A stretch of DNA of 64,000 nt, from positions 620,001 to 684,000 of the forward strand of contig CM034304.1 of assembly GCA_019925795.1 (NCBI GenBank), in the 5' to 3' direction. Position numbers and translations under genes: made by a program. The notes below the pieces were generated by a model. It had not been told where the DNA came from. It was given only the letters and a program-made list of their open reading frames with translations, and ran no database searches. Numbering within the stretch: position 1 is the stretch's first letter; the number at the start of each line of letters is the position of its first letter. The DNA comes from Dendrobium chrysotoxum. Taxonomy: Eukaryota > Streptophyta > Magnoliopsida > Asparagales > Orchidaceae. Below, piece by piece: positions 11,851-25,100 of this stretch.

Positions 11851-13589
11851 ACATACTTAGTTGATAATTTATTTAATGATGAGAATCAATCTATCATATT
11901 TAGATCTTGTAAGATTGTTTAGGTATATAAGTAACTTAGAGCATGCCATATTAATCAATTTTCAAAATTTAATAAGTTATTTAAACCATATGTAAGGTTA
12001 ATATTTTTGAAACCTTTCATTCCCATCTTCTTAAAAATTTATATCTAATTATATTAAAAAAATAAATATTAATTTTTAAAACATATTTTCAAATATATTT
12101 TTGAATATAAATCAAAATCCACATTGAAACTTAATTTTTAAAAAAGTTAATAAGTTCAAATTATAAGCCTTAGATGTTTTTTTAATCACAGTCACATGGG
12201 TTGGCCCTTTGAATACACCTTGACCTCAAATATATTAGATGTTGTGCTAGGCATAATCTTTGCTGCTTATTTAGTGTTGGATATGATATAGTTAGGATTT
12301 GATCTCCTATTGTGCTTAGCTATACTTGATAGATTATTTGTAGTTACATGCATCCTTTCAGCATGTTTATGCACTAGAATAGAAATTAGACTATATCGCA
12401 GATTGATAATTTTAAGCAAGAGAGGAAAGAGAAAAATCTCCACATAGAAATTAATATATATTGATATTTAATAGGTTAGGACATTTTACACCTAATACAT
12501 AATTTTTAAGATTTGATTGATTGTATCTTAATTCTAAATTACAAATAAAATAATTTGAAATTAATGTAATGCTAGATGGGTCCCTAAAGAAAGGCTTGAT
12601 TAAGAGATAAAGAAGAAGGCATAATATGAAGCATCTTTAAAAGAACATCTAGTGAAGCATGATAATGCACTAAAGAAGTGCTAGCTATGCCAATGATAAT
12701 GTTGTCCAAGTTACTATTAACTCATCTAAACATTGAGACCTAAAGTTTAAAGAACTTATTTTGGTTTTAAAACTTTTTAAGCTTCTCTATCATCATTCTT
12801 TTATTATAGCCACACTTCTTAGATCCAATCTAAATAGAATTAGAAAAGTATTTAGTTACAAATCATAAAAGGAGAAGGATGAACTTATGAATGATCCTTC
12901 TAGAAATTATCTACACTTCTATATATGTCAGTGATCCTTTTAGAAGTTACCTTTAGTACAACATGTGTCTTACATTTAATGGAAAAAATTACTTCACAAA
13001 AGGATAGTGAGTAAACCATACTATTAATATCTTCATAAACCATAAAAAGAAAAGCATACCATTTGCATATCACATGATATTCTAATCAGTTCATCAATAT
13101 TTTTGGTAATGATTTTGACTATAAACTTGTTGTTCAATACATATGCCAAGAAGCTTTTGAAGAAGGTAATTCTTATAGGGCTATTCTTTTACTACTTACA
13201 ATATTGTGGTCTAAGTCCTATTCTACGTAAGTATATGTGTCATATCAAGTGATAAAATGATAAGTAGAGTATCATTCCCACAAGACTTAGAATTACCTAA
13301 AGGTCACTCTAGTACTACGTATATAAACTACTTAATTTATCTTATCAGTCAAATACAAATGGCGTGCTATTAAAAAATAACAGCAACAATTTCAACAAGA
13401 AAATTTTATATCAATGTACTCTGAACCTATGTATTTAAAAACTCATATTTGCAATAGTTTGATCTTTCCTAATGTTGCTATGAATAAGAGCATAATTACT
13501 CCTTATCTCCGTCGAGTTCATTGGAGTGTTTAACTGAGATTTCTGTCAACTATATTGTTAATATCTCCTTAAGATCTTGATAAGGTAAA
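11851..13589. other. AT-rich intergenic sequence, no gene seen
   Basis: No gene is supported. The text at 13250-13310 ('agagtatcattcccacaagactta...') resembles a phrase found in plant LTR retrotransposons, but this is a recollection only. Confidence 0.35.
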
Positions 13590-14130
13590 ATATATTATTT
13601 CATTTGCATATTATTATATCATTTTGTGCTTATAATCCTTATATTTTGTGTAAAAAAATAATAAGAAAATAAAAAATTGAACAAGCGCCATAGTGCCACA
13701 AAATCAGCACCACAGTGCCAGAACTCAATTCTGCTCCATAGTAGAGAGCTTACTAAAGATCTATTGGAGATCTTAGTACCAAAGGGATATCTAATCAGCA
13801 TCACAGCATCAGATCGAATAGCCACATTGCCAAATTACCTAGCACCACAACGGAAGTCAGTTGGACCGGTGAATCAAATCAACTATTGGTGAACCAAAGC
13901 ACCAGTTTAGCAGTGTCACAGTACCACTAAACTAGCTATGAAGCATTAGTTCAAAAAATGAAAATTATAAATAGTAACTTTACTCCTTGTGTAAGAGAGG
14001 ATGGCAACTTGGAGGGGTTATTTGTAGTGCGTTTTGGGAGTATGTGTGAATGTGTGAGAGTTGTATAGGGAGGGTGTAGCTTGTGTTTCTTGTACTTAAG
14101 TCCTATATTGGAGTGAAAAAAGCCATCTTG
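13590..14130 (+). repeat. Family-C LTR-like promoter block with GCAC-N4-GTGC motifs and TATA box
   Basis: A cluster of GCACC/GTGCC words (13684-13930), including a 15-mer GCACCACAGTGCCAG (13707-13721) that is also present at 58715-58729, lies about 40 bp upstream of TATAAATAG (13968-13976). G/T-rich leader-like sequence follows to about 14130. The block at 58215-58960 has the same order of parts. I infer two copies of one LTR family on the plus strand. LTR ends, primer site and coding region are not visible. Confidence 0.5.
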
Positions 14131-17100
14131 AAAGAAAAATTTTTTATTTTATTATGGATTCAAAAATAAAAATGGGTTTTAAAAAAAATTTCTATGTTCC
14201 CAAAGGTTTTCCTTTACCTTAGTGAATTAAAATAGAGTTTATTTTAAGCTAGGGTTCTAAGTTCCCCAAAAATCAAACCTCTATGGTTAATTATATTTTA
14301 AGAGAAAATCTTGAGAATACTTTCGATTAAAGTGGTGATTAAATATTTCTAAATTTTAATGCTTCATGCAAGGTTTGAAAATTAGGGATTTTTCAACAGG
14401 AAATGGGTCAAAGTTGATTAGTTCTTTCTGGAGTCACAGGCTAAAAGGTAGGGAAGACCATGATTCTGAGAAACTCTAAAGTATTCTAACCTATTCATTA
14501 ATTGGGCTTTAATATTTTAGAATATGATGAAATTTTATATTTGAATTGATCAATTTATTAGAAATATGAGATTATATATTAAAAGGTAAGGACTTATAAT
14601 TTTAAGTCTGCTAGAGAGCCTAAATGTAAGGTGAACCACTACAGGATAGTGATTTAACCTTATTCTAAAGAAGTGAAGAAATTTGTGAGGTGTGACTTAT
14701 ATATTCAAACCCTAAAAGAATTTAGTAGAAATTATGATGCTACTAGACTTAATTCTTCCTAGAGTGGAATGTTTGCTAAACCACCTGATGCTTTTAAAAC
14801 TATGAATTTAGGTCTTTATGACATGCATGATAGGCAGGCTATTATTTAATTAGGAAAAATAGATTTTTAGTTTATAAGTTTAAAAATATTTTTTTTTAAT
14901 ATGAAAGGGTTCAAATGCACCTAATTAATGCACTTAAAATTCTTTCTCTAACATCTAAAGTCATTTAAATGAAATAATGTAATTATTTATAAAAGAAAAT
15001 AAAGTAACCATTTTTTTAAAAAAATTTGGCAGTATAACGACTCAAAATATCAATAGGAAAAGTAGGCTCATCCCCATCGCTTAGGCCTCCCATTATTTGC
15101 CACTGGCACGTGTCAATTTTGTGTATATTGCAAGAAAGTAAAATTCATGTCATACTCATAATAAAGTAGAATGTGTGTTTAAATGATAAATTCCACAAAT
15201 TCCTGAGAGTCCAATGATCATCCAGGAAAAAGCACATGCAAGTGAATAAACTTAGAAAAAAGCAGGAGTTCTAATGCACAATCAAGGTAGTCAAATCAAT
15301 CAATTATAACCATAGTGTATAAAATATTATCCATATGGCAAGTGTCACTTATATACAACCCAGGCTCTGCAGAGAAAGAAATGGTGACCAAGCTCCACCT
15401 TAAAGAAGCTTGGATTTCTACCCTTAGATTTGATTCAAGTCATATGCAAAATGAGATTATTTTTCTTCTTCAAAATTTCAAGTCTTCTAATTCCTTAGCA
15501 TCGGTTGTCCTTCTAAAAGACATCATATTCAAAGGAAGAAGATTTATTCTTTTTTTTCTTTTACTTAGGATAAATAATCTCATTTCACTTTCTCAACTTT
15601 ATATACACTTTACATATTCCATTTTAAAAATAGAAAATACTCTATATTCCTATAAGGATTAGTAAAAAGTAGATTATATATCACAATCACAAAGTATAAT
15701 TGCTCATTTTTAAGTAATCCATAAAGTTTGGCCATGCTTTTTTTTAATTTATGAGCTAACCAATTGAAGGACATGTAAGTATTTATGTAAATTTAAATTT
15801 ATGTTCTACATAAGTATGACATCTTGCAAAAAATTGGAATAGTAATAAGCAAATCAAACAATTTAAATCTAGAATATATATTTGCTCATCACAGAATCAT
15901 CACACATAATCACAGGGAGATATCAATCACAACATAACACACATCCACCAATATCCCTCATCAAATAACATATGCAATAATCATAGGTGCAAGAAGTAAA
16001 TTAAACAAAGCAAAATATCACTCCTAATCTAATAGTAGAGTTTGTTGGCTTAATAATCAATCAAAATGTGTGCTAGGTTGTATAGCTTGGATATTTCCTA
16101 TTTTGGGTTTATGGTTATATTTTCTACTATTTAAAATTGTTACAATCCAAGAGGTTTTATCTTAAGTTTAAATATTCATAGATTATGAATTCATTATATA
16201 TTTTGTAATTTAATATTTTGAACTTTTTATTTTTATTATTTTTATATTAAAGAAAATGTTAATTGATGAACTATAAGTGAAATAATTTCACTAGTCAACA
16301 TATCCTAAGCCTTAGAAAAATGTAAATGTTCTATCAAAAGAGGAAATAGCAATTGAATAAGACTATAGCTTTATGTTATTTATAAACATTTTATTAGCAT
16401 TTTAAGAATACTGTTTATGTTTATGCATTGAATTTTTATTTTATTAGATTTATTTTTCATTTGAGATTGATTACTTAATTAGATTATGAATATTTCATTT
16501 GTTAATCTTTAAGGATTTCTTACATTGATCTCCTTTTTATGTTTAGATTTGACCAAGGTTTGAACTTAAGATTAAGATTTAAGTTTTGAATGATTTTTAT
16601 TTTTATGATGTCTTGGGTTTATTTAAAATAAAATGCAATTGAGTTTATATTCTTTTGAATTTTATAAATTATTTTAAAATTTAGTTTATTATTAGAGTTT
16701 TATATACAAAAGGATCTTAGGTTTAATGATTAGACCACCAAATGAATTATAAATTTTATAAAACATAATCAATGAGTCATAATTGATCTAATGACCAATT
16801 TATGAAAATTTGAAGTCAATTGAAATTATTTAGGAGTTAGGAGATTTATGAAATTTTAATTTCTTTAATGGTAAACCTAGGGTTGACCTAAGTTTGACTT
16901 TGACTTTAATGTTAGAATTTTAACCGATTTTTATTTTGATGATGTTTTTATGTTTGTTTAGATGGTAGTAAAATTGAGTTTATATTTTGTATGATTTTTA
17001 ATGAATTATTTATGAATGTTTAAAGTTAGCCTTACTTACTAAATGTTTTTTATAAGGAGAATTGAGGCTTGTTATTAATTATCATGAAACTTTCAACATA

Positions 17101-17335
17101 GGTCATGGATGACCTAACATTAAACTTCTAAAATTTGGATTAATGGTTAATGTTTAATGATTTATCTAATAACATTTTATTAATGTTCAAATGATCAAAT
17201 TAAGGATTCAATAAGATTTTAGAGAGAGCTTTTATTTTTTTTCTTTATTAACCATTTCATTATGAGTAGAATGCAATTTGGTATGTATTGTAAAGATTTT
17301 TCTACATTTATTTATCTATTTTCAAAAATTTTATT
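14131..17335. other. AT-rich intergenic sequence with an imperfect direct repeat
   Basis: No gene is supported; the 115-codon frame at 15315-15662 has no recognisable domain. Two stretches, about 16550-16690 and 16895-17040, share order and wording (a 'gatttttatttt.atgatgt' start and an 'aattgagtttatatt' middle) and look like an old direct duplication with a spacing of about 340 bp. The phrase near 15020-15045 ('tttggcagtataacgact') resembles Gypsy LTR text. Confidence 0.4.
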
Positions 17336-17690
17336 TATTTATTATTATTATTATAATTATTTTATTAAAGGAAACGCACGGAGGGGCCTACATATTCATA
17401 TTAAAGAAGGATTACAAGGTGTTTAAAAGGAACCTTTAGCTCACTAATGCTCATAAGAGCTACAAAATAAGTCATAAGAAAACCTAAGAGCCGATGGTTC
17501 CTTATACTAAGAAATACAAAATAAACTAATAACATTCTAACGCTGCAAATAAACAACACCCAAAAAAAGGAAGAACATAGATAAACCCTTCAACTCCATC
17601 TTCTTGCAAAAAATTGTAGGCTTGCCCACAATAACAAGAATTCCTTGAACCTGCAAAAAATTAACTAGGTTGGTTTTAGGGTTTGCTAAT
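17336..17690 (-). mobile_element. Probable LINE 3' tail, no coding sequence left
   Basis: A TTATTATTATT-rich start (17338-17367) followed by 'aaaggaaacgcacggagg' and further UTR-like text has the form of a plant LINE 3' end in minus orientation. No reverse transcriptase or RNase H codons were found, so this is an inference from shape only. Confidence 0.3.
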
Positions 17691-18253
17691 TAACTAACTA
17701 CATAAACTCAAATGTTTATAAAATTAAATTCACAGATCCATAGGGACCTTAGTAAATTTCCATAAAAATTTTGGATAATTTAGATCACTTAATAATTTTA
17801 TATTATTTTCCTAAAAAGTCTAATCCTTGACCTTTAGGGATTTAATTAGGGAAACTAGACAGAGAAACTAGGTGAAATCACTATCTATCTAACCCTTGTA
17901 CTCATGCACATCATTCACATAAATTTTACATTCTAATTCTCTGTGGAATTAAAATTATGAAAATTTGAATTTTTAGTTCAAAATATGAACTAGAAACTTT
18001 AAAATCTTGTTAAGGCCAAAGGATGTTTCAAATTGGCTAGAGAAAAATTTAAAATGCTAGACATGCTCTAAGATTGCCTCATGCCAAATTTGAAGTCAAT
18101 CCAAGGTGTTTAAGTAAGCCAATTACACTAAATAACAACTATACTATTTTAATTAAACAAGCAAATGCATCACTGATCTAGTCTTACAACTAATTTTAAT
18201 GAATAAGGCCTATTAAAACCAATCCATAAAGTGTCTAATCATAACAATTGGTC
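17691..18253. other. Flank of element B1, no gene seen
   Basis: AT-rich, no frame or motif of note. It ends at the left target duplication of B1. Confidence 0.5.
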
Positions 18254-18258
18254 CACTG

Positions 18259-20070
18259 TGAAAGTATGAGTGCTCTAAGAGGGGGAATGAATGGTATTTT
18301 AAAAATAAATCCTAAACACGAGTTTTAGTTTTAAATGATTTTTCAAAATTTTTAAAATAAAAACTTAACTAGTCAAATGCGAAAGCTAATGATTCATACA
18401 CAATTATAATAGTGGTAAAACAATTTTAAATCTCACAATAAAAAGCTGAAATCAGAATTTTCACCAAGTAGTTAATCCAGAAATAAATACATGGAAAGTA
18501 AAAATGTTAAAAATGGAAAAAGCACACTAGAAATTTTTATAGTGGTTCGATCACTTGACCTATGTCCACTCTCCAGAGTCCTCCACTCCAAGAGTTGTAC
18601 CACTAAAAGTTGACTATCCTTCTGCTCCCACAGCAAGGCGGAGAAGCCTTTACAAAACTCACTTTCATCTTCCCCGGTGTGGCAGAGTACCAGGCGCTAT
18701 GTCACCCTCCTGGTGATGGTAGTAGACCTTTTCCTTTTTCTCCCTCCTAGAGAAGGCAGAGAACCTCAAGGACATTGACCTTGACTCCTTTATCCTTAGA
18801 GAGCTTCCACAAGACTCACCAAGGCCACCAGAGGAGCAAGCGTGCAGCTAGCTCGGAGCAATCGTGTGATCCCCTCACACTCCTTCTCCCTCACGCTCAA
18901 GCTCACCTTCTCCTTCCTCTCACGAACCCTAGATCTCTTCAAAAGCTCCCTCTCAAGAGTTCCTTCAGTTATTATGCTCCTCTTCTTCACACAGAAAATC
19001 ACAACAACAAAAATAACAATAACACCTCTCTGAATAAGAACAAACTTCATTTTAAATTAGGCTTTAGAAAACCCTAATGATTCAATTCAGATGATGCTGT
19101 TTATACAGTATGATCTAATATCATATAGAATCAGTTTAAAATCAATTTCATCCAGTATGAAGGCAGACAAATAGTTCACAAATTTTATGAACATCGTACA
19201 ATATGATCAAGAGATCATATTAGATGATCGTTTTATTTTTAACTAATCATACGGGATGACTTATGGGATAACCGAAATTCATATCTGTACATCATCCTAC
19301 ACTGTACACTTCGTATAGTATGATTAGTTTAATTCAGACTATCATCCTGTACGATATAAATATTGTCTGGGACGAATAATTCAAAAACTGTGGTTTCATC
19401 TAATACGATCTATGGGACGACCAAAAATTGTCTTTGTAGTTTGTACAATATGATTCATTTCATACAGTATGAATGATAGTAATTAAGAAACTATGATTTA
19501 ATTGCCTGATTATGGGGGATAATTTTGGCAAGATTTTTAATAATCTTACAGTACGATTAGGATCATACAGTACGATCAAAAAATCAAATTTAAAATCTTA
19601 CCTAAACTATTCTGGCGGCTAGGGTTTTTAGATGAAAACAAATTATATAGTACAATCACGATCGTACAATACGATTAGTTCACAAACTAATTATTCAGAA
19701 TTAGCTGTTAAGCCTAAGTTTTAATGATCGATCATATAATATGATTAAAAATTGTACAGTATGATTTTCTTAAAAAATTTCTTTTTAACTACAAAAAAAT
19801 AGAAACTCTCCCTCTGTGTGTGTGCATGTTCACTCCATTTGTATACACTCTTTTGTGGCAGACTCAACAAATAAAATTTAAAGAAAATAAAATACAGATT
19901 CTTTTACATCTTATTTTACCTAGTCTTAAGTCTCCAACAGTCTTGAGCGGTGTGTATCTTATCTAAAATGTTAGTGCTCACAGATAAAAATAAACATCTA
20001 TTTTTTTCAAGAAAGAATGTAGTAATCCAGCATCAACAAAATTAGATACTCATGATCCTAGATTGCAATA
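18259..20070 (-). repeat. 3' LTR of B1
   Basis: Runs from TGAAAGTA at 18259 (the CA end in element sense) to ...TTGCAATA at 20070. It aligns throughout with 38261-40068, for instance the CCTACGTCCACTCC-type block near 18560 and the palindromes at 19100-19770. The outermost bases have mutated from the TG/CA pair at the right end. Confidence 0.9.
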
Positions 20071-20090
20071 ATCTTCACCTTTTTGATGAT
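20071..20090 (-). other. Polypurine tract of B1
   Basis: In element sense AAAAAGGTGAAGAT abuts the 3' LTR, the position where plus-strand DNA synthesis is primed. Confidence 0.75.
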
Positions 20091-20360
20091 GTTAAATAAT
20101 ATTATCTGATAGGCAAGATAAATGTTATTTCTTGATGATGGATTTAAAAAGATGGGAGGATTTACAAACAATTTTTTTTTAATTTGAAAATTTTTGTTAT
20201 TTTATTTTGTTATTTTAATAATTTTTTTTAAAAAATAATTAAAGCATAATGGGATTAAAAAAATACAACATAAAAAAAAATATATGCAGCTTTCTAAAAA
20301 ATATCATAGCATACAAATAAATGGGAATACAGAACTTTGTAAGAACATAATATAGAAATT

Positions 20361-20390
20361 TCTCCCCCTTTTGACATCAACAAAAAGAGG
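20361..20390 (-). other. Second polypurine block of B1
   Basis: In element sense it reads CTTTTTG-TTGATGTCAAAAGGGGGAGA-like text. A very similar block sits at a comparable place in A1 (26963-26992), B2 (about 45976) and B3 (about 43448), between the env-like gene and the 3' LTR. Multiplied PPTs are reported for Sireviruses. Confidence 0.75.
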
Positions 20391-20460
20391 AGTACACAAA
20401 AAAATAGGGAAGTAAAAATAGTACAAGAAAAAGAAATACACGACACACAAGAAAAAGTAA

Positions 20461-21413
20461 CTAGTAGTCCGGATCCTGATTAGGTGGTGGTGGTGGTGGA
20501 GGTGGCTGATAGTACTGATGGATGGATGTGAATTGTTGATCGATCGAGGTAAATTGTTTGCCAAACCATCGCATATCATCTTCATGTTGTCGGTGTTGTT
20601 GGTCAATGTGGTAGTCCAGTCAAGTTTCAAGTTAATCAAGCCTCTTAATAATATCATCCTAAGTGAAGGAAGGGTAGGCAGGTCCAGGTTGTGGTATTGG
20701 TGACGGTGGAGGTCCTTCTGTAGGAGCATCTTCCCCTTCTTCATCAAAATCTGGATCAACATGCTCTTGTCCTCGATGGAAAAAAATATGAAATGAGGCA
20801 TCTGTGTAAAAGATAGGAAGATTATCAGGTGGAATAGGATAGTTGAGTTAATATTTTGCATCGAGGATGTATCCTATGATATGTCCTAAGGCAATATTTT
20901 ATTTATTGGAGCACTGGGATATCAAATAGCAGACAGGTTATGAGTTTGGACAAGTGATAGGTGTTGGTTTGTGGGCACATTTCTAAGCAGCATATTAACT
21001 GAGGTCCAATTAAAGTTATTGGTGAGTAGAGATTTGGGACAAGGTCCTTCGGTAGAGAGTCTAATGTGTTCAGCTAGATCGGCTTTAGCGATTTCCACAT
21101 TTCGTTTACACACAAAGGTGGTCAAGGTTGTGCATTCAAAATCTATCCTAAGATTTGCTAGAAATTTGTAGAAGAGTTCAGAGTGAAATGGGAAGGCCAG
21201 GGTAAGAAGAAACTGGAGAGTGGTGGAGGCAAAAAGATTCATAACCTCAAAGTTTGATGCGGCTTGGTTAAGCAAGCGTGATAGAGTGATTTTTGCCTCT
21301 TTGAACTTGTTATAGGCTTTTTCATCAGCGGTAGAGATAAAATGGTCGTCAAACCATCGAGAGGAGGAGGAACTCCCCTCGATCTGTCTATCACATTTAC
21401 TTCCGTCAGGCAT
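20461..21413 (-). pseudogene. env-like ORF of B1, frameshifted
   Basis: The ATG at 21413 opens a 163-codon frame ending at 20922. It aligns with the A1 env-like protein: the hydrophobic stretch ASTTLQFLLTLAFPF, then ELFYKFLANL and the Val/Leu-rich middle. The rest is readable in other frames down to 20461, where the C-terminal proline run, NQDPDY and a stop match the Pro-rich end of the A1 protein. The gene is therefore present at full length but broken. Its function is unknown. The N-terminal half resembles the domain that databases call 'putative plant transposon protein' (from memory, not searched). Confidence 0.75.
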
Positions 21414-21480
21414 TGGACAGAAATATTGAAGGGATGAGAGATTTGGAGAAGTTAAGAGTAAATTGAGCCCAAGAAACCCT

Positions 21481-21491
21481 TTAATTTATAG
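21481..21491 (-). promoter_or_regulatory. TATA-like box upstream of the B1 env-like ATG
   Basis: CTATAAATTAA on the minus strand, about 70 bp before the ATG at 21413 and directly downstream of the palindrome array. A1 and B2 have comparable boxes at the same distance. Confidence 0.5.
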
Positions 21492-21503
21492 ATTTTTTGG
21501 ATG

Positions 21504-21959
21504 ATTATACATTATGATAGGGATTCATATAGTACGATCAGATGAATTAATTTGTCTGGATGACTTGTTAGAAAGATAGTCAAATCATACAGTACGATCA
21601 GGATTGTACTGGATGATGATCTTAAGAATTTTCGTTCGTCCTGAAGAGTACTCGGTATGACCTTTGACAAAAGGTATCGTACGGTACGAACATGTGTTCA
21701 TCCAGTACAAAGAGCAATTATGATCGTACCGGCCGAGTTTAAATTCAGCCCCATCCACTTTGACACGTGGATTGTATATTACGAAGATAGTAATCATACA
21801 ATACGATGATCGATAATGTGTACCGTATAGTATGAGTGATGGTTCGTACAGTATGATGTATATATTAGCAAGAAAATATAGACCATTGATTGAATTAAGG
21901 GATGTGATTTGTATATTTGTGAGGATCATACAGTATGATTGGGTATCGTACAGTACGAT
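21504..21959. promoter_or_regulatory. Palindrome array between pol and env-like gene of B1
   Basis: Copies of ATCRTACAGTAYGAT occur in pairs with starts 19-20 bp apart: 21504/21524, 21584/21603 and 21925/21945, with others between. The same motif fills the B1 LTRs. The array lies directly upstream of the TATA-like box of the env-like gene. Confidence 0.75.
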
Positions 21960-22125
21960 ATACAGAATAGTTCAAGGTTTTGGTGTCACTAAGATGTGTG
22001 TGAGATGATCAGGAAATCCTTTTTTTTAATTTTCTAACAAAATAACAACATAAAAAAAATGAGTACAAACACATGAGTTTTAAAAATAAATATTATTTTT
22101 GTTTGTTTTATTTTTTTTATTTTGA

Positions 22126-25100
22126 TTAAGCATGAATGTCTATAACACCCAATTTTATCCTCAACATGCTAAATGTGTCATAAGCTAATGGTTTTATGAA
22201 AATATCAGCCAGTTGATCTTCGGTAGCTATATGGTGTAGTTCGATGTCTCCCTTGGCTATATGATCTCTTATGAAGTGATGCCTAATATCTATATGCTTT
22301 GTGCGTAAGTGTTAAATTAGATTTTTAGATATGCAAATTATACTAGTATTGTCACACATAATTAGGATGGTTCCTATAGGTAGTCCAAGATCTAAAAGTT
22401 GTTATTTTAACTACAAAACTTGAGCAACACAGCTTCCTACTGCTATATATTTCACTTCATATGTTAAAAGAGCTACAAAATTTTGTTTTCTATTGGACCA
22501 TAAAACTAAGGATTGTCCTATGAACTGATAGGTACCAGAGGTGCTTTTTCTATCTACCCTGCATCCTATAAAATTAGAATCTAAATACCCCAATATTTCA
22601 AATATGGTGCTGTGTCTAGTATACCAAATTTCTAAGTTTGGGGTGCCTAGTAGATATCTAAGTATTCTCTTGATAGCAGTCATGTGGGATTCTTTTGGGT
22701 CAGCTTTAAATTGAGTGCAAAGACATACACAAAATATTATATATGGTATGCTGGCAATTAAATAGAGAAGTGATCCAATTATTCCCCTATACTTCTTCTG
22801 GTCTACTAAATTTCCATTTAGATCTTTTTCTAATTGAATAGTAGAACTCATGGGAGTATACGTGGCCTTATCATTATCTATTTCATATTTTTTTTAGAAT
22901 ATCCTTGATATACTTAGATTGGCTAAGGAATGTTTCATCTTCCATCTATTTTTTATAAAATCCAAAGAAGTTATTAAGTTCTCCCATCATACTCATTTTG
23001 AACTCATCACTCATTATTTTAAGAATTCATCACATAAGATTTTTTCTGAAGATCCAAACAAGATGTCATCTACATAAATATGAACAATGAGTATCTCATC
23101 ACTTACCCTTTTTAAGAAGAGGGTGGTGTCCACACTACCCTTAACAAAGCCTCTATCTAATAGGAATGTACTAAATCTTTCATACCAAGCTCTAGGTTAT
23201 TGCTTTAACCTATACAATGCCTTTTTTAATTTAAATACATGATTTAAAAATTGTGAATTTTCAAATCTGGGAGGTTGCTCAACATAAACATCTTCTTTGA
23301 TTACCCCAATTAGGGAAACACTCTTAATGTCCATTTGATATAATTTGAAACCCTTGAAGTAAGTAAAGGCTAAGAGTACCCTTATGGCTTCTAGTCTGGC
23401 TACTAGGGCAAAGGTTTCCTCAAAATCTATTTCCTCAATTTGGTTACAACCCTTTGCTACTAATCTGGCCTTATTTCTCACTGCTATTCTAGAATCATTC
23501 ATCTTATTTTTAAAGACCCACTTTGTTCCAACCACACTTTATTCCTTAGGTCTCTTAACTAATTCCCACACATCATTCCTAACAAATTGATTTAGCTTAT
23601 CTTGTATTGCAAGGATCCACAATTCATCTCCTAAAGCTTGATTTATGTTGGTGGGTTCAATCATAGAGATAAATGTATAATGACTAACTTCCTTCCTAAG
23701 TCTATACCTAGTTTTTACACCTTCTGATGGGTCTGCTAGGATTAATTCTGTAGGATGTCTAGAGAATATCTCCAATCTCTAGGCAATCGCTCCCGAGGTT
23801 CTATTCTACCTTCTATGGCAATGCTTTATATCCCCTAAATGACCTCGACTTCTTCTTCTTCATGATTAGGTTCAGAGGTCTTTTCTGATTCATTAAATAT
23901 CACATGGGTAGACTCTTCTACTATAAGGGTCCTCTTATTAAAAATTCTATAGGCTTTACCTACAGATGAATAGCCTAAGAAGATGCCTTCATCATATTTA
24001 GGATCAAATTTTCCTAAGGGTGACTTACCATTAATTAAGAAAAAGCATTTACATCCAAAAATGTGTAAGTGAGAAAGATTAGGTGTCCTACCCTTAAGGA
24101 GTTTATAGGGTGTCTTATTAAGTTTGGGTCTAAAATTCATCCTATTTAAAACATAATAAGTAATATTCACTGCTTCTGCCCAAAATATCTAGGAAGAGTG
24201 TATTCAGCTAACATTGCTCTAGTAGCTTCAACCAAGGTTCTATTCTTTCTCTCAGCTATTTCATTTTGCAGAGGGGTCCCTAGGGGCAGATAAGTTATGT
24301 TCTATTCCTATCTCTTGATAGAACAATTCAAACCTATCATTCTCAAATTCTCCACCATGATCACTATGGATTATTGAGATTTTACATCCTAATTTCTTTT
24401 GAATCAAAGTGGAGAAGGTTCTAAATTCTTCAAATGACTCACCCTTGTGTGTTAAAAATTTTACCCAAATAAATCGAGAGTAGTCATCCACTATTACAAA
24501 TCCTTAAGATTTCCCTTCTAGGCTACCTGTACTAAAAGGTCCAAATAGGTCCATATGAAGAATTTCTAGTGGCCTAGTGGTGTTGATATCCTTGATTGAA
24601 TGAAATGATGATTTCACTTATTTTCCTAGTTGGCAGGTTTCACATAGGTGGTCCTTAGTAAAGTCTTGCTTAGGTATACCTCTAACTAGGTCTTTCTGAG
24701 TGATATTCCTAAGTATTTTTATGCTAGTATGACATAGTCTCCTATGCCATAACCAAGAGTCTTCAGCTATTATTTTTAAACATAAAGGATTTAATTTTTC
24801 AATGCAATTGAGGTCTAACATGTAGACATTATTTATCCATTTTCCTTTTAACACAAGTTTATTGTTTAAGCTAATCATGCATTTGTTAGAAAGAAATTTT
24901 ATGTCAAAATCCTTATCACACAGTTGACTAATACTTAACAGATTATGCTTTAAACCATCAACTAAAAGAATATTTTTAATTATAAAAGTTTTAGAATTTT
25001 TAATGATACCTGAGCCCACCACTTTCCTGGTGGTGTTATCTCCTAAAGTCACCTTGCCTCCTGACCTGGCCTCCAGTGTCATGAACTACTTCACATCTCT

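Noticed and set aside
15315..15662. Possible small host gene of 115 codons
   Set aside because: No recognisable domain, AT-rich, no conserved neighbour, and the sequence around it is decayed repeat.
18775..19077. 100-codon frame with Ser/Leu-rich product in the B1 LTR
   Set aside because: It is in LTR leader sequence, with no counterpart of the same frame in the other B1 LTR and no domain.
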